A stretch of 64,000 bases of DNA from Calothrix sp. NIES-2100 (GCF_002368195.1 NZ_AP018178.1:6460645-6524644); one strand, 5' to 3'; shown: positions 53,443 to 62,366, counted from the first letter of the stretch. Numbers and translations: made by a program. The notes: generated by a model not told the origin, from the letters alone.

Positions 53443-55497
53443 ATGAACGAAAAAGTAAAATCGGGTTCGCGGAACGTTGCAATTGTCGGCCCTTATTTAA
53501 GTGGGAAAACAACTTTACTAGAAAGTCTGTTGTTTGTCACAGGGGCGATTTCCCGGAAAGGCAGTGTAAAGGATGGTAACACCGTAGGAGATAGTGCGAA
53601 TGAAGCGCGCGATCGCCATATGAGTGTGGAGGTAAGCGCTGCTAGCACCGAGTATAACGACTTGCGCTTTAATTTTATTGACTGTCCCGGCAGTGTAGAA
53701 TTTGCCCAAGAAACGTATAGTGCCTTAATGGGAGTCGATGCGGCAATTGTAGTTTGCGAACCCATCCGCGATCGCGTCCTCACCCTTGCTCCTCTGTTTA
53801 AATTCCTCGACGATTGGCAAATTCCCCACATCGTCTTTGTGAATAAAATGGACAGGGCAAATATTCATGTTCTGGAAACATTACACGCCCTCAAAGCCGT
53901 TTCCAGCCGTCCCCTAGTCGCCCATCAATATCCCATCATGCAAGGGGAACAGCTCACAGGCTTTATTGATATGGTGAGTGAACAAGCATATCAATATCAT
54001 GCAGGCGCACCAGCTGACCTGATTCCCTTCCCCGAAAATTTAAAAGAAGAAGAACATACAGCACGAGCAGAAATGCTCGAAGCTTTAGCAAATTTTGATG
54101 ACCACTTATTGGAAGAACTTTTAGAAGATATTGAACCACCCCAAGAAGAAATACTCAAAGATTTAAAAATGGAATTAGGGGCAGATTTAGTAGTCCCCGT
54201 ATTCTTTGGTGTGGCGGAACAAGATTATGGTGTGAGACCTTTATTAGAAGCTTTGGTACGGGAAGCACCTGAACCGGAAACTACAGCAGAACGTCGTTTA
54301 AGCAAAGCAGGCAATACCCCCATTGCCCAAGTATTAAAAACTTACTACACTCCCCAAGGTGGCAAACTCTCCCTAGTCCGTGTTTGGCAAGGTAAATTAA
54401 CAGATGGCATAGTTCTCAACGGTGTGCGTGCTGGTGGTATTTATCGGTTGATGGGACAGCAACAGCAATCAGTGAATGAAGTATTGGCGGGGGAAATAGT
54501 CGCTATCAGCCGTTTAGAAGGCATCAAAACCGGCGATATCCTTTCCACAGAACCCCAGCCGAAAGTAGAATTACCTCAAGCCGAACAGTTGGAACCAGTG
54601 TATGCCCTGGCGATTACTCCCGAAAAGCGCAACGATGAAGTAAAACTTAGCAGTGCGATCGCTAAACTGTTGGAAGAAGATCCTTCTTTAGCTTGGGAAC
54701 AACACGGCGACACCCACGAAGTTATTCTTTGGGGACAAGGTGAAATTCATCTGCAAGTCGCTTTAGATAGGCTGCGGCGGAAATATAACCTCCCCATGAC
54801 AACCCATCTCCCGCAGGTTCCTTACAAAGAAACCATCCGTAAACCTGTAGCCTCAGTTCATGGACGCTACAAACACCAAAGCGGTGGACATGGGCAATTT
54901 GGTGATGTTTTCCTCGATATCCAGCCCCTACCCCGTGGTGAAGGCTTTAACTTCCGGGAAACCATTGTTGGCGGTGTAGTTCCTAAACAGTATATTCCTG
55001 GCGTAGAAATGGGCGTACGGGAATTTTTGGCACATGGGCCTTTAGGCTTCCCAATTGTCGATGTGGCGGTAACTTTAACCAATGGTTCCTACCACAACGT
55101 TGATAGTTCCGAACAAGCCTTTAAACAAGCTGCTAGGTTGGCGATGCAAACGGGTATGCCCCAAGCCCAACCCACCCTCCTCGAACCGATACTGAAAGTA
55201 CAAGTAACCACACCCAGCGAATTTACCTCCAAAGCCCTGCAACTTCTCAGTGGTAGACGGGGGCAAATTTTGGGCTATGAAGGTAGAAATGATTGGCAAG
55301 GTTGGGATAATATTTCAGCTTACCTACCCCAAGCCGAGATGCAAGACTTTATTGTCGAGCTGCGATCGCTCACTCTTGGTGTTGGTTCTTTCCACTGGGA
55401 ATACGATCATCTGCAAGAAGTACCAGAAAAACTTGCTGAACGTGTAATTGCTGGTAATGGCAATGGCCATAGTAACGGTAACGGTAACGGCAAATAA
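53443..55497 (+). CDS. Elongation factor G-like GTPase (EF-G-2 type, catalytic His replaced)
   Basis: A 684-residue translational GTPase with the EF-G domain layout (G domain, II, III, IV, V). G1 is GPYLSGKT, G4 is NKMD, and domain IV contains HKSGGHGQFGDV-like YKHQSGGHGQFGDV. Two active-site motifs differ from true EF-G: the switch I RGIT motif reads DRHMSV, and DTPGH reads DCPGS, so the catalytic His is Ser. The same kind of change is known in the EF-G-2 group. The ATG at 53443 follows GGGAGG, so I reject the ATG at 53407. A Gly/Asn tail (GNGNGHSNGNGNGK) ends the protein. It probably assists translation under special conditions rather than replacing EF-G. Confidence 0.9.
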   Translation: MNEKVKSGSRNVAIVGPYLSGKTTLLESLLFVTGAISRKGSVKDGNTVGDSANEARDRHMSVEVSAASTEYNDLRFNFIDCPGSVEFAQETYSALMGVDAAIVVCEPIRDRVLTLAPLFKFLDDWQIPHIVFVNKMDRANIHVLETLHALKAVSSRPLVAHQYPIMQGEQLTGFIDMVSEQAYQYHAGAPADLIPFPENLKEEEHTARAEMLEALANFDDHLLEELLEDIEPPQEEILKDLKMELGADLVVPVFFGVAEQDYGVRPLLEALVREAPEPETTAERRLSKAGNTPIAQVLKTYYTPQGGKLSLVRVWQGKLTDGIVLNGVRAGGIYRLMGQQQQSVNEVLAGEIVAISRLEGIKTGDILSTEPQPKVELPQAEQLEPVYALAITPEKRNDEVKLSSAIAKLLEEDPSLAWEQHGDTHEVILWGQGEIHLQVALDRLRRKYNLPMTTHLPQVPYKETIRKPVASVHGRYKHQSGGHGQFGDVFLDIQPLPRGEGFNFRETIVGGVVPKQYIPGVEMGVREFLAHGPLGFPIVDVAVTLTNGSYHNVDSSEQAFKQAARLAMQTGMPQAQPTLLEPILKVQVTTPSEFTSKALQLLSGRRGQILGYEGRNDWQGWDNISAYLPQAEMQDFIVELRSLTLGVGSFHWEYDHLQEVPEKLAERVIAGNGNGHSNGNGNGK

Positions 55498-55531
55498 TCT
55501 TGTTGGGTTTTTGAATTAATCTAAAATTAAC

Positions 55532-55564
55532 GCCCTGCGCTTCATTGTGCAGGGCAATTTGTTT
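55532..55564 (+). terminator. Terminator of the EF-G-like gene
   Basis: GCCCTGC (55532-55538) pairs with GCAGGGC (55549-55555), followed by AATTTGTTT, 35 bases after the stop. Confidence 0.7.
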
Positions 55565-55584
55565 ACAATATGGCGCTTTTCGTT

Positions 55585-55785
55585 TGGATGCAGTACGCTT
55601 TTACCCCACCCCCAACCCCTCCCCGCAAGCGAGGAGGGGGCTATGATATACGTCATGTGATTAGGAAACGCTATAGTCTTTCTCAATTGGATGCAGTACG
55701 CTTTTACCCTTCCCCTAACCCCTCCCTGCTTGCGGGGAGGGGAGCGTTTGCGTCAGCAAATGCGGGGTGGGGTTCCGAACGAACT
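55585..55785. repeat. Degenerate GC-cored MITE copies with direct repeat GGATGCAGTACGCTTTTACC
   Basis: GGATGCAGTACGCTTTTACC occurs at 55587 and again at 55689. Each copy is followed by a C-rich segment ending in a hairpin (CCCCTCCCCGCAAGCGAGGAGGGG and CCCTCCCTGCTTGCGGGGAGGG). The second is followed by GCGTCAGCAAATGCGGGGTGGGGT, which is also found in the element at 62370. These are partial members of the same family. Confidence 0.75.
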
Positions 55786-55810
55786 TCAACCTTAAATTTA
55801 GTGATTAGAG

Positions 55811-56452
55811 ATGGTAACACTTCAATTACGACAATTAAGTGTTCCGCCGGGACACAGAGTAATGCTTCACAATATTAGTTGGCAAGAATTTGAAGCAATT
55901 TTAGAAGAACTTGGCGACCATCGAGCAGCACGATTAGCTTACAGCCAGGGAACTTTGGAGATGAGAATGCCATTACCAAAGCATGAGGTAGCTAAAGTTA
56001 TTATTGGGGATTTAGTCAAAATTTTGCTGGAAGAATTAGAGATTGACTGTGAATCCTTTGGCTCAACTACATTTAAACGTGAAGACATGGCTTCTGGCGT
56101 AGAGCCAGATGATTCTTTTTACATTCAAAATCATGCTCAGATGATTGGTAAAGAGCGCATTGACCTAACAGTTGATCCACCACCCGATTTAGTAATTGAA
56201 GTTGATGTTACTTCTAAAACTCAACTGGAGGCTTACGAAGCGTTAAGAGTCCCTGAACTTTGGTTATATGAAGATGGCAAGTTACAAATTAATCTTCTTC
56301 AGGATGGTAAATATATTCGGTCTGAAATTAGTCCTACTTTTCCCAACTTGCCTATTGTGGAAACAATTCTGCATTTTGTTGAACAAAGTAGAACTGTAGG
56401 GAGAAGTTCAGCATTGAGAGCATTTAGAAAATGGGTGAGAGAGCAAATATAA
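55811..56452 (+). CDS. Uma2 family putative endonuclease (DUF820)
   Basis: A 213-residue protein of the Uma2 family, which is greatly expanded in cyanobacteria and has a PD-(D/E)XK nuclease fold. Visible elements are YSQGTLEMRMPLPKHE, GVEPDDSFYI (metal Asp) and PPDLVIEVDVTSKT (Glu and Lys of the core). The DNA target and biological role are not established; members are often carried near mobile DNA. Here the gene sits between MITE remnants and a DUF433 gene on the opposite strand. Confidence 0.9.
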   Translation: MVTLQLRQLSVPPGHRVMLHNISWQEFEAILEELGDHRAARLAYSQGTLEMRMPLPKHEVAKVIIGDLVKILLEELEIDCESFGSTTFKREDMASGVEPDDSFYIQNHAQMIGKERIDLTVDPPPDLVIEVDVTSKTQLEAYEALRVPELWLYEDGKLQINLLQDGKYIRSEISPTFPNLPIVETILHFVEQSRTVGRSSALRAFRKWVREQI

Positions 56453-56588
56453 TATTGCTTTTAATTGAAGATGCGCTATATTTCCAGCAGAAAAAATACA
56501 GTCTATTTCTGGTAAATAAGGTACAGGGGTAGGGGCACGGCAGTGCCGTGCCCTTACAATTATATGTACTTCACTTCTATAATTTTTA

Positions 56589-56912
56589 TTATTTTGACAT
56601 TGGATAATCATCATACAGCCCGTCATCTTCTAGTGCATAGCCGTTCAGAAAAGCATCATGGGTACGGGTGTATTTTGTATTAGCAATGATAGCTGCTTCA
56701 ATTTCTTCAGGATAAGCATCTGCATATATCCAAGCATTAACTAAATCTGCTGCGCTGAGATGGGGATAATCTTGCAAAAGTTGAACTTCAGTAATTCCCA
56801 GACGGCGTGCTTCAACTAATAGCCAAACCGCAATCCGAGTTCCTGCAATACAAGCTTCTCCACCACAAACATTTGGCGTTTTAGTGATACCTTTTGCTCT
56901 AATATTGCTCAT
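56589..56912 (-). CDS. DUF433 antitoxin-like protein (orphan, VapB45 type)
   Basis: A 107-residue protein. Residues 8-80 are a DUF433 helix-turn-helix domain: GGEACIAGTRIAVWLLVE, then LLQDYPHLSAADLVNAW. Such proteins are antitoxins paired with DUF5615/VapC-like PIN toxins encoded just downstream. No such toxin is present here; the tail (FLNGYALEDDGLYDDYPMSK) is acidic and tyrosine-rich. The gene starts three bases after the stop of the TPR gene, so it is co-transcribed with it. It may act as a DNA-binding regulator of that operon. Confidence 0.85.
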   Translation of the reverse strand: MSNIRAKGITKTPNVCGGEACIAGTRIAVWLLVEARRLGITEVQLLQDYPHLSAADLVNAWIYADAYPEEIEAAIIANTKYTRTHDAFLNGYALEDDGLYDDYPMSK

Positions 56913-56915
56913 TAG

Positions 56916-58898
56916 CTATCCTTGAATCAATGCTTGAAAGCGCTCATCATCTCGAATACTATCAAAATCAGAGTTAGTTTTTGCCCATTCACGACATTCT
57001 TCTGGATTAAACTTAATTGCTTTTTTCAGGTTTTCAACTGCTTGCTCAATGTCACCTTTGACAGCATAATAGCGGGCTTTATTGTACAAAGCTAGGTGGT
57101 CATCAGGTTGAATTTCGAGTACTTTGTCGTAGGATGCAATTGCTTGTTCATTGTGTCCTAAATTCTCTAGCGCAATCCCCCGGTTTCCCCAAGCTTCGTA
57201 GTAATCAGGCTTCAATGCTAGTGCTTTGTCATAGGATTTAATTGCTTCTTCATCATGTCCTAAATTCCCCAGCGCATTTCCTCGGTTTCCCCAAGCTTCA
57301 TAGTAATCAGGTTTCAATTCTAATGCTTTGTCATAGGATTTAATTGCTTCTTCATCACGTCCTAAATTCCCCAGCGCATTTCCTCGGTTGTGCCAAGTTT
57401 CGTGGTCATCAGGTTTCAATTCCAGTACGTTGTCGTAGGATTTAATTGCTTCTTCATCACGTCCTAAATACAGGAACGCATCCCCCTGCAAGCTCCAAGT
57501 TCCGTGGTTATCTGGTTTCAATGCCAGCGATTTGCGATACGATGCGAGTGCTTCCTCATCACGCCCTAATTTATTTAGCGCATACCCTCGTAAGCTCCAA
57601 GCTAGGTGGAAATCTGGTTGCAATTCTAGTGCTTTATCGTAGGATGCAAGCGCTTCCTCATCGCGTCCTAATTCATTTAACGTATAGCCCCGTAAGCTCC
57701 AAACAGGGTAGAAATCTGGTTTCAATTCCAGTGCTTTATCGTAGGATGCGATTGCTTCTTCATAGCGTCCTAAATTCCCTAACGCACTCCCCCGTAAGTA
57801 CCAAGCTCGGTGGTAATCAGGTTTAATTTGCAATGCTTTGTCAAAAGATGCGATCGCTTCTTCATAGCGTCTTAATTCATCCAATGTATTCCCCCGACTG
57901 TTCCAAGTTTCATAGTCATCAGGCTTAAATTCCAAAGCTTTGTCAAAGGAAGCAATCGCTTCTTCATTGCGTTCTAATTTATGTAGCGCACTGCCCCGTA
58001 AGTACCAAGCGTAGTATTTATTAGGATTAATTTTCAGTCCTTTGTCAAAGGAAGCGATCGCTTCTTCATTGCGTCCTAAATTCCCTAACGCAATCCCCCG
58101 GAGGTTCCAAGCTAGGTGGTCATCAGGTTTAATCTCTAAAGCTTTGTCCAATGATGCGATCGCTTCTTTATAATTCTGTTCAGCAGATTGCAATTTTCCC
58201 AAGTTAATCAGTAAATCACATTGACGATCGGGTGATTGATGATCTGCTGCTATTAATTCTTGAATTGCTAATATTGCTTGAGTTCTTTCTTCTGGGGTGA
58301 GGTTGAGATATTTTTCATAATCACCATCCTGAATAATGCGTGATGACTCTTGTTCTAAAGTTTCTGAATCTATAGGAAATTCAAACAAACCTGAACGCCA
58401 ATCAAAAAAATCAGGCGCACGTTGAATAAAATATTTAATTGCAAATATCGGTAGCAAGAATACAAAACAGATATTAAAGTTATCTCTAAACCGTTCTCGC
58501 TGTTGGTTAAGGTTAATTAAAACAGGCGGTACACCCTTCCAACTGTATGAATAAATATCTCGGCTATTCCAACCTGCAAGGCTTTTGCATTCTTCATATT
58601 CATAAAATGAATGCTCTAATCCTGTAATAAATAAAATTTTTATCTCTTTTTTATTATCTAAATTATCAATTATTTCATATAAATTATTCACAGCTTGCTC
58701 AAGCCGTAGAACTGCAATATTTTTATTGGGAATATCTTCTTTAACTTTGGTAATTAACTGCTCACCCTCAGCCGGAGAGCAACGGACAAATAATAAGCCA
58801 AAGCCTTCTGTAAAATTCAGCGTGCGGACTAAGGCTTGATATTCTTCATCTCCTTGTGATGGTAAATCCTGATCCCAATCCGTCAGTTCTAGCGCCAT
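56916..58898 (-). CDS. TPR protein with degenerate NTPase-like N-terminal domain (12 TPRs)
   Basis: A 660-residue soluble protein. Residues 25-190 look like a STAND-type P-loop domain that has lost its Walker A: LLFVRCSPAEGEQLI lacks GKS/T, IKILFITGLEHSF resembles Walker B, and FFDWRSGLFEF is a segment I associate with such domains. The C-terminal 420 residues are 12 TPRs with very similar units (KALELKPDYYEAWGNRGNAL), encoded by 102-bp DNA repeats. The ATPase gene is upstream on the same strand, with a hairpin repeat between. The DUF433 gene follows three bases later. A sensor or scaffold role working with the ATPase is inferred. Confidence 0.88.
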   Translation of the reverse strand: MALELTDWDQDLPSQGDEEYQALVRTLNFTEGFGLLFVRCSPAEGEQLITKVKEDIPNKNIAVLRLEQAVNNLYEIIDNLDNKKEIKILFITGLEHSFYEYEECKSLAGWNSRDIYSYSWKGVPPVLINLNQQRERFRDNFNICFVFLLPIFAIKYFIQRAPDFFDWRSGLFEFPIDSETLEQESSRIIQDGDYEKYLNLTPEERTQAILAIQELIAADHQSPDRQCDLLINLGKLQSAEQNYKEAIASLDKALEIKPDDHLAWNLRGIALGNLGRNEEAIASFDKGLKINPNKYYAWYLRGSALHKLERNEEAIASFDKALEFKPDDYETWNSRGNTLDELRRYEEAIASFDKALQIKPDYHRAWYLRGSALGNLGRYEEAIASYDKALELKPDFYPVWSLRGYTLNELGRDEEALASYDKALELQPDFHLAWSLRGYALNKLGRDEEALASYRKSLALKPDNHGTWSLQGDAFLYLGRDEEAIKSYDNVLELKPDDHETWHNRGNALGNLGRDEEAIKSYDKALELKPDYYEAWGNRGNALGNLGHDEEAIKSYDKALALKPDYYEAWGNRGIALENLGHNEQAIASYDKVLEIQPDDHLALYNKARYYAVKGDIEQAVENLKKAIKFNPEECREWAKTNSDFDSIRDDERFQALIQG

Positions 58899-58969
58899 AA
58901 TCTTAACTTTGTCATGCCTGATATTAACCGTTAATCAATACCTTATTCCAATTCTATGTGAAGTTGCGT

Positions 58970-59150
58970 TATATCGCCCTCACCCTATAAGGGTGGGGCT
59001 AAATCAACAAAGCCCACCTTTGTGGGCTAATTAAGCGCATCTTCATCCATAAACTGTATTATGCATCTTTAATATTGAATTGAAATTACAGCCCACGGAG
59101 GTGGGCTTTGTTTGTATAGCGACACCCTTCTAGGGTGTTGCGTTTTATCT
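58970..59150. repeat. Second copy of the hairpin repeat family (related to 30150-30270)
   Basis: CACCCTATAAGGGTG, then ACAAAGCCCACCTTTGTGGGCT, a variable AT-rich centre, AGCCCACGGAGGTGGGCTTT, TTGTATAGC, and GACACCCTTCTAGGGTGTTG. The order of hairpins and the ATCAACAAAG linker are the same as in the element at 30131-30298. It separates the ATPase and TPR genes, and may act as a transcript-processing or attenuation site. Confidence 0.78.
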
Positions 59151-60480
59151 ACGCCGGATACAATCGATTAAAGGTATCTTGAAATTCTTTAATTCCTTTG
59201 ATGAGAGGATGAATATCATACCAAACTTGACTTTCTCCTTCTCCATTTAAATAACGATATTCTAAAATACAGCGATTAAATAATAAACCTCGATACAATG
59301 CATCATTTTCTATTTCCTTAGAATGATACACAGTTGCCAGTGCTTCCCATTCATTCGCAAAAACTGTATTTCGATAAGTATTTCGTAACTCGCTAAATGA
59401 GCGCTGTAAAGCTCTGGTAGGAATTGGTAAGCTATTAGTGTATTTAATCGCCTCCTTCATTAATAATAATAAATTTCTCACATGACCTCCACTCATGAGG
59501 CATAATCTTTCTAAAGCTTCTCGCTGCTCAAACATATCGACAATAGATAAACTTGAGTCGATTAAACTCAGACGCTTTTGCAGGATTTCTGTAACTTTAT
59601 TAATTCCCCTTTGGTATGGTTGATTTTCCGGTGTTTGTACCATAATCATTGGCAAAACCTGAGTATTACCATAAATATTGGCTAGGTCGGCGGCGCGATT
59701 AGAATACAGCAAAGAAATGGGTATTGTGTACAGCAAATGACAATCTAAAGCTTGAAGTTGTTCGCTACGATCAAGAAAAATTTGGTCGTGATTACTGCGT
59801 CCATCTTCTTGAGGTATCGGTACAATCCGGTCTAGGTTATCAGCAATTAATACAAGTTGAGAATATCCTGAAGGTAAATTCTTTTTAGCATCTTGAATAA
59901 ACTCATTTAATGCTGCAATCAAAGTAATTGTATGGGGATTAACTCGCTCGCGGATTTTTTGACGTTGAGTGGGTTCTGTGCGTAAGTTTGCTGTTAATTT
60001 GGCGAATTGGGCAATTTGACCTTCTATACTTAAGCTTTGTAAGGAGACTTCTGTTAATGCTAAATCTTTTAAATCTTGCCAACGTTCGCTTAACCAGTTT
60101 AATAAACTAGCTGGGGAAGTGGTATCTTTTAATGATTCTAGTAAGTGGCGAGTACAAGCTAACAGAATATCAGTATATTGGGCATCTTCTGGATCGATAT
60201 CTTGTTCATCGGCGGGAAAATAAACTACAAAGCAACCTTGCTCATCTAAATGTTGCTGTAACCGCAGTAATTCAGTTGACTTTCCAGCACCGCGATGACC
60301 TGCATATAATTGAGAGGTCATTCGGTTTGAATATAAAATCTCTCTACCTACTTCTACTAATATGTCCCCATCTCCCCGCACTTCTGTACAATCAACATAA
60401 GCGGGATCTCCGGCGGGTAAGGGGCGAAATGGGTCAAAAGCATTGTATATCCGCTTTAAAAGGGCAAAATCCGCAACCAT
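59149..60480 (-). CDS. AAA-type ATPase, partner of the TPR protein
   Basis: A 443-residue P-loop ATPase. Walker A is GHRGAGKST at 61-69, Walker B is LVLIADNLDRI, and a sensor-like region lies in LLYTIPISLLY. A winged-helix-like region follows (LCLMSGGHVRNLLLLMKEAI, then VWYDIHPLIKGI near the end). No membrane segment is visible. The layout resembles cyanobacterial and other bacterial ATPases encoded next to STAND/TPR genes, some of which take part in stress or phage responses; no such role is shown here. The stop overlaps the end of the hairpin element. The upstream 500 bases hold a minisatellite. Confidence 0.85.
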   Translation of the reverse strand: MVADFALLKRIYNAFDPFRPLPAGDPAYVDCTEVRGDGDILVEVGREILYSNRMTSQLYAGHRGAGKSTELLRLQQHLDEQGCFVVYFPADEQDIDPEDAQYTDILLACTRHLLESLKDTTSPASLLNWLSERWQDLKDLALTEVSLQSLSIEGQIAQFAKLTANLRTEPTQRQKIRERVNPHTITLIAALNEFIQDAKKNLPSGYSQLVLIADNLDRIVPIPQEDGRSNHDQIFLDRSEQLQALDCHLLYTIPISLLYSNRAADLANIYGNTQVLPMIMVQTPENQPYQRGINKVTEILQKRLSLIDSSLSIVDMFEQREALERLCLMSGGHVRNLLLLMKEAIKYTNSLPIPTRALQRSFSELRNTYRNTVFANEWEALATVYHSKEIENDALYRGLLFNRCILEYRYLNGEGESQVWYDIHPLIKGIKEFQDTFNRLYPA

Positions 60481-60629
60481 AAATCTGAGTTTCTGATTTT
60501 AGCGCCATATTATCGCAAACTCACGGCGATAGGTAGAAAATTAAATTGTCGGGTGTGTTATTGCTGAAAGTAGGGTATTTTTGAGATTTTACGGTGTCGT
60601 ACCCTCAGTAGTAACAGACCCTACTTCAA

Positions 60630-60888
60630 GAATGAAGCTCAAAGGTTCATTAATGGAGAAAATAACCTCATTAAAGAGACTCAAAGCTTCATTAACGGAG
60701 ATAATAGCCTCGTTAAAGAGGCTCAAAGCTTCATTAACGGAGATAATAACCTCATTAATGAGGCTCAAAGCTTCATTAACGGAGATAATAGCCTCGTTAA
60801 AGAGGCTCAAAGCTTCATTAACGGAGATAATAACCTCATTAATGAGGCTCAAAGCTTCATTAACGGAGATAATAACCTCATTCGTGAT
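60630..60888. repeat. Minisatellite, 42-bp unit, six copies, open on both strands
   Basis: The unit CTCAAAGCTTCATTAACGG plus 23 bases is repeated six times. Odd and even units differ: one type ends CCTCGTTAAAGAGG, the other has the perfect palindrome CCTCATTAATGAGG, giving an 84-bp higher-order period. The unit length divides by three, so a 104-codon + frame (60581-60895; period LKASLTEIIASLKR) and a 121-codon - frame (60589-60954; period NEVIISVNEALSLF) are both open. Neither has a convincing ribosome site. Bases 60481-60580 before it show nothing. Confidence 0.85.
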
Positions 60889-60969
60889 TTTGTGATATTC
60901 GTTGGCGGTGCATAATTGCGGGATGATTTGGAAATTTGCATCAAAAATCATCACCGGATTACCGCGTTC

Positions 60970-61186
60970 AGGTGTGTCAATTTAAGGTGAAACTCTTATA
61001 AAAACGTGATTTTGGATTCACTCACTGACGATGAAGCTCCGCGTCACCCCACCCCGCCAAAGCTGCGCTTTGTCTCCCTGCCCCTAATCCCCAAAGGGGG
61101 CCCCGAGTTCCCCGCAAGCGAGGAGGGGTTGGGAGGTGGGGTGAAATGACTGTGGGGGAAGCATTTGAACTTAAATTAACACCTAT
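60970..61186. repeat. MITE copy L1 with GTGTCAA-type termini
   Basis: Begins GTGTCAATTTAAGGTGAAAC and ends near GAACTTAAATTAACACC, so the ends are inverted repeats. The centre is C-rich (CACCCCACCCCG, CCCTGCCCCTAATCCCC, GGGGCCCCGAGTTCCCC, GAGGAGGGGTTGGGAGGTGG). It is matched over its length by the inverted element at 62367-62592. Confidence 0.82.
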
Positions 61187-61221
61187 GCAGCGCCTTCTCG
61201 GGAATTCCAAGTACAAAATAT

Positions 61222-61362
61222 GCCATTGTTGAAGATCCGCGTTACCCCACCCCGCCAAAGCTGTGCTTTTTCTCCCCTCCTCGCTTGCGGGGAGGGGCTG
61301 GGGGTGGGGTAAAATGGCTGTGGGTTAAGCTTTTGAACTTAAATTAACACCCGTGCAGCGCG
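61222..61362. repeat. MITE copy L2 (partial)
   Basis: Same orientation as L1: GCGTTACCCCACCCCGCCAAAGCTG, GCTTGCGGGGAGGGG, GGGGTGGGGTAAAATGGCTG, then TTTTGAACTTAAATTAACACCC. The first 60 bases of L1 are missing, so this copy is truncated at its left end. Confidence 0.8.
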
Positions 61363-61380
61363 TACTAGGTTATTTGGATG

Positions 61381-62058
61381 TCAAACTGCGCTGGAATGTT
61401 GATTAACTGACACAATTCCCAACTCACTACGCCATTGATCTAGGGGTTTTTCCCAATGTTCTTCCCACTTTTGCGCCATGAAAGGTTTGGCTACAAGTCC
61501 CATCTCCCAACCCAGAAAAATGTGCTGCATTGCGGTTGTGAGTTCATTTGCTTGACTTAAGCTACTAATTATACCTGCGGTCATAATGGCGATCGCAATT
61601 GGCGATCGCATCTGTGCTAGCTGAAAGGCTTGTAAACCGAGTTCGCCGGCTGGATGAGTGCCAAACCCAGTGACTATATGATGAATGTCATGGGTCTGGC
61701 TACGGCGTAAACTTACATAGCTAATATCATCTTGGATTTGTCGTTGGCGATAAAATACTGGATCAAGATGATTAGCTTTGAGATGAGCTGCAAAGATATA
61801 ACCCAGAGAATCTGTGGGGTAAGTGAGAAGTTTTTCTAGGTCTGGTAGAGGTGCTAAATAACGTTCTTGAATAATTTCTGCAACTTCTGGTTGTGATTTG
61901 AGAAACTCCACAGAAACTTGGCTGAGTTCTGTTTTAGCCAGAATTGCGTCTAAATCGTAAATTGCTTCAAAGATTGCTGAACCTTGTGTGAGTGAGCAAA
62001 AGCTATTGAGAGCCTTAATTTGTTCTGTTAAGGGAATTTCTAATTGAGTCGGTAACAT
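61381..62058 (-). CDS. Coq4 family protein
   Basis: A 225-residue protein with the Coq4 signature: RRSQTHDIHHIVTG, then GTHPAGELGLQAFQLAQM, which supplies the metal-binding His-Asp-x-x-His and Glu. Coq4 in eukaryotes takes part in ubiquinone synthesis; cyanobacteria make plastoquinone and phylloquinone, so the role of these bacterial members is open. The gene is surrounded by MITE copies on both sides (L1, L2 and an inverted one), which suggests possible movement or rearrangement around it. Length is as expected for the family. Confidence 0.85.
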   Translation of the reverse strand: MLPTQLEIPLTEQIKALNSFCSLTQGSAIFEAIYDLDAILAKTELSQVSVEFLKSQPEVAEIIQERYLAPLPDLEKLLTYPTDSLGYIFAAHLKANHLDPVFYRQRQIQDDISYVSLRRSQTHDIHHIVTGFGTHPAGELGLQAFQLAQMRSPIAIAIMTAGIISSLSQANELTTAMQHIFLGWEMGLVAKPFMAQKWEEHWEKPLDQWRSELGIVSVNQHSSAV

Positions 62059-62366
62059 GATGCAAACCTCTTGTAATCAGTAAACACAATCAAGACATTC
62101 ATGGCTGATGTTTTATTCGCGCCATCCCTACTTGCTGCTGTGAAAGAATCTACGAAGACTTTTGAGAATTGATTTCTCAATCAAAAATTCAACTAGTTGC
62201 TGCGCCGAATCGAGTCCTGATCTGTTAATACACCATCTCTGACGACAATTCCCGGCTGACAATCCCAAATTTCTGTGAAAACATATCGATTCTTGCAATT
62301 GCGCCGCCTAATGCACATTTGGGATTCAGTCCTAGTAATCCATTGTGTCCGTAGGGCGGGGTCTCT

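Noticed and set aside
60581..60895. 104-residue and 121-residue proteins encoded by the minisatellite
   Set aside because: Both frames exist only because the 42-bp unit divides by three; neither has a supported start. Reported as a repeat instead.
62193..62318. Possible 41-residue protein on the - strand (starts MCIRRRNCKNRYVFTEIWDC)
   Set aside because: It could be a decayed gene piece but has no ribosome site, no homologue I recognise, and lies next to a MITE. Only a search could decide.
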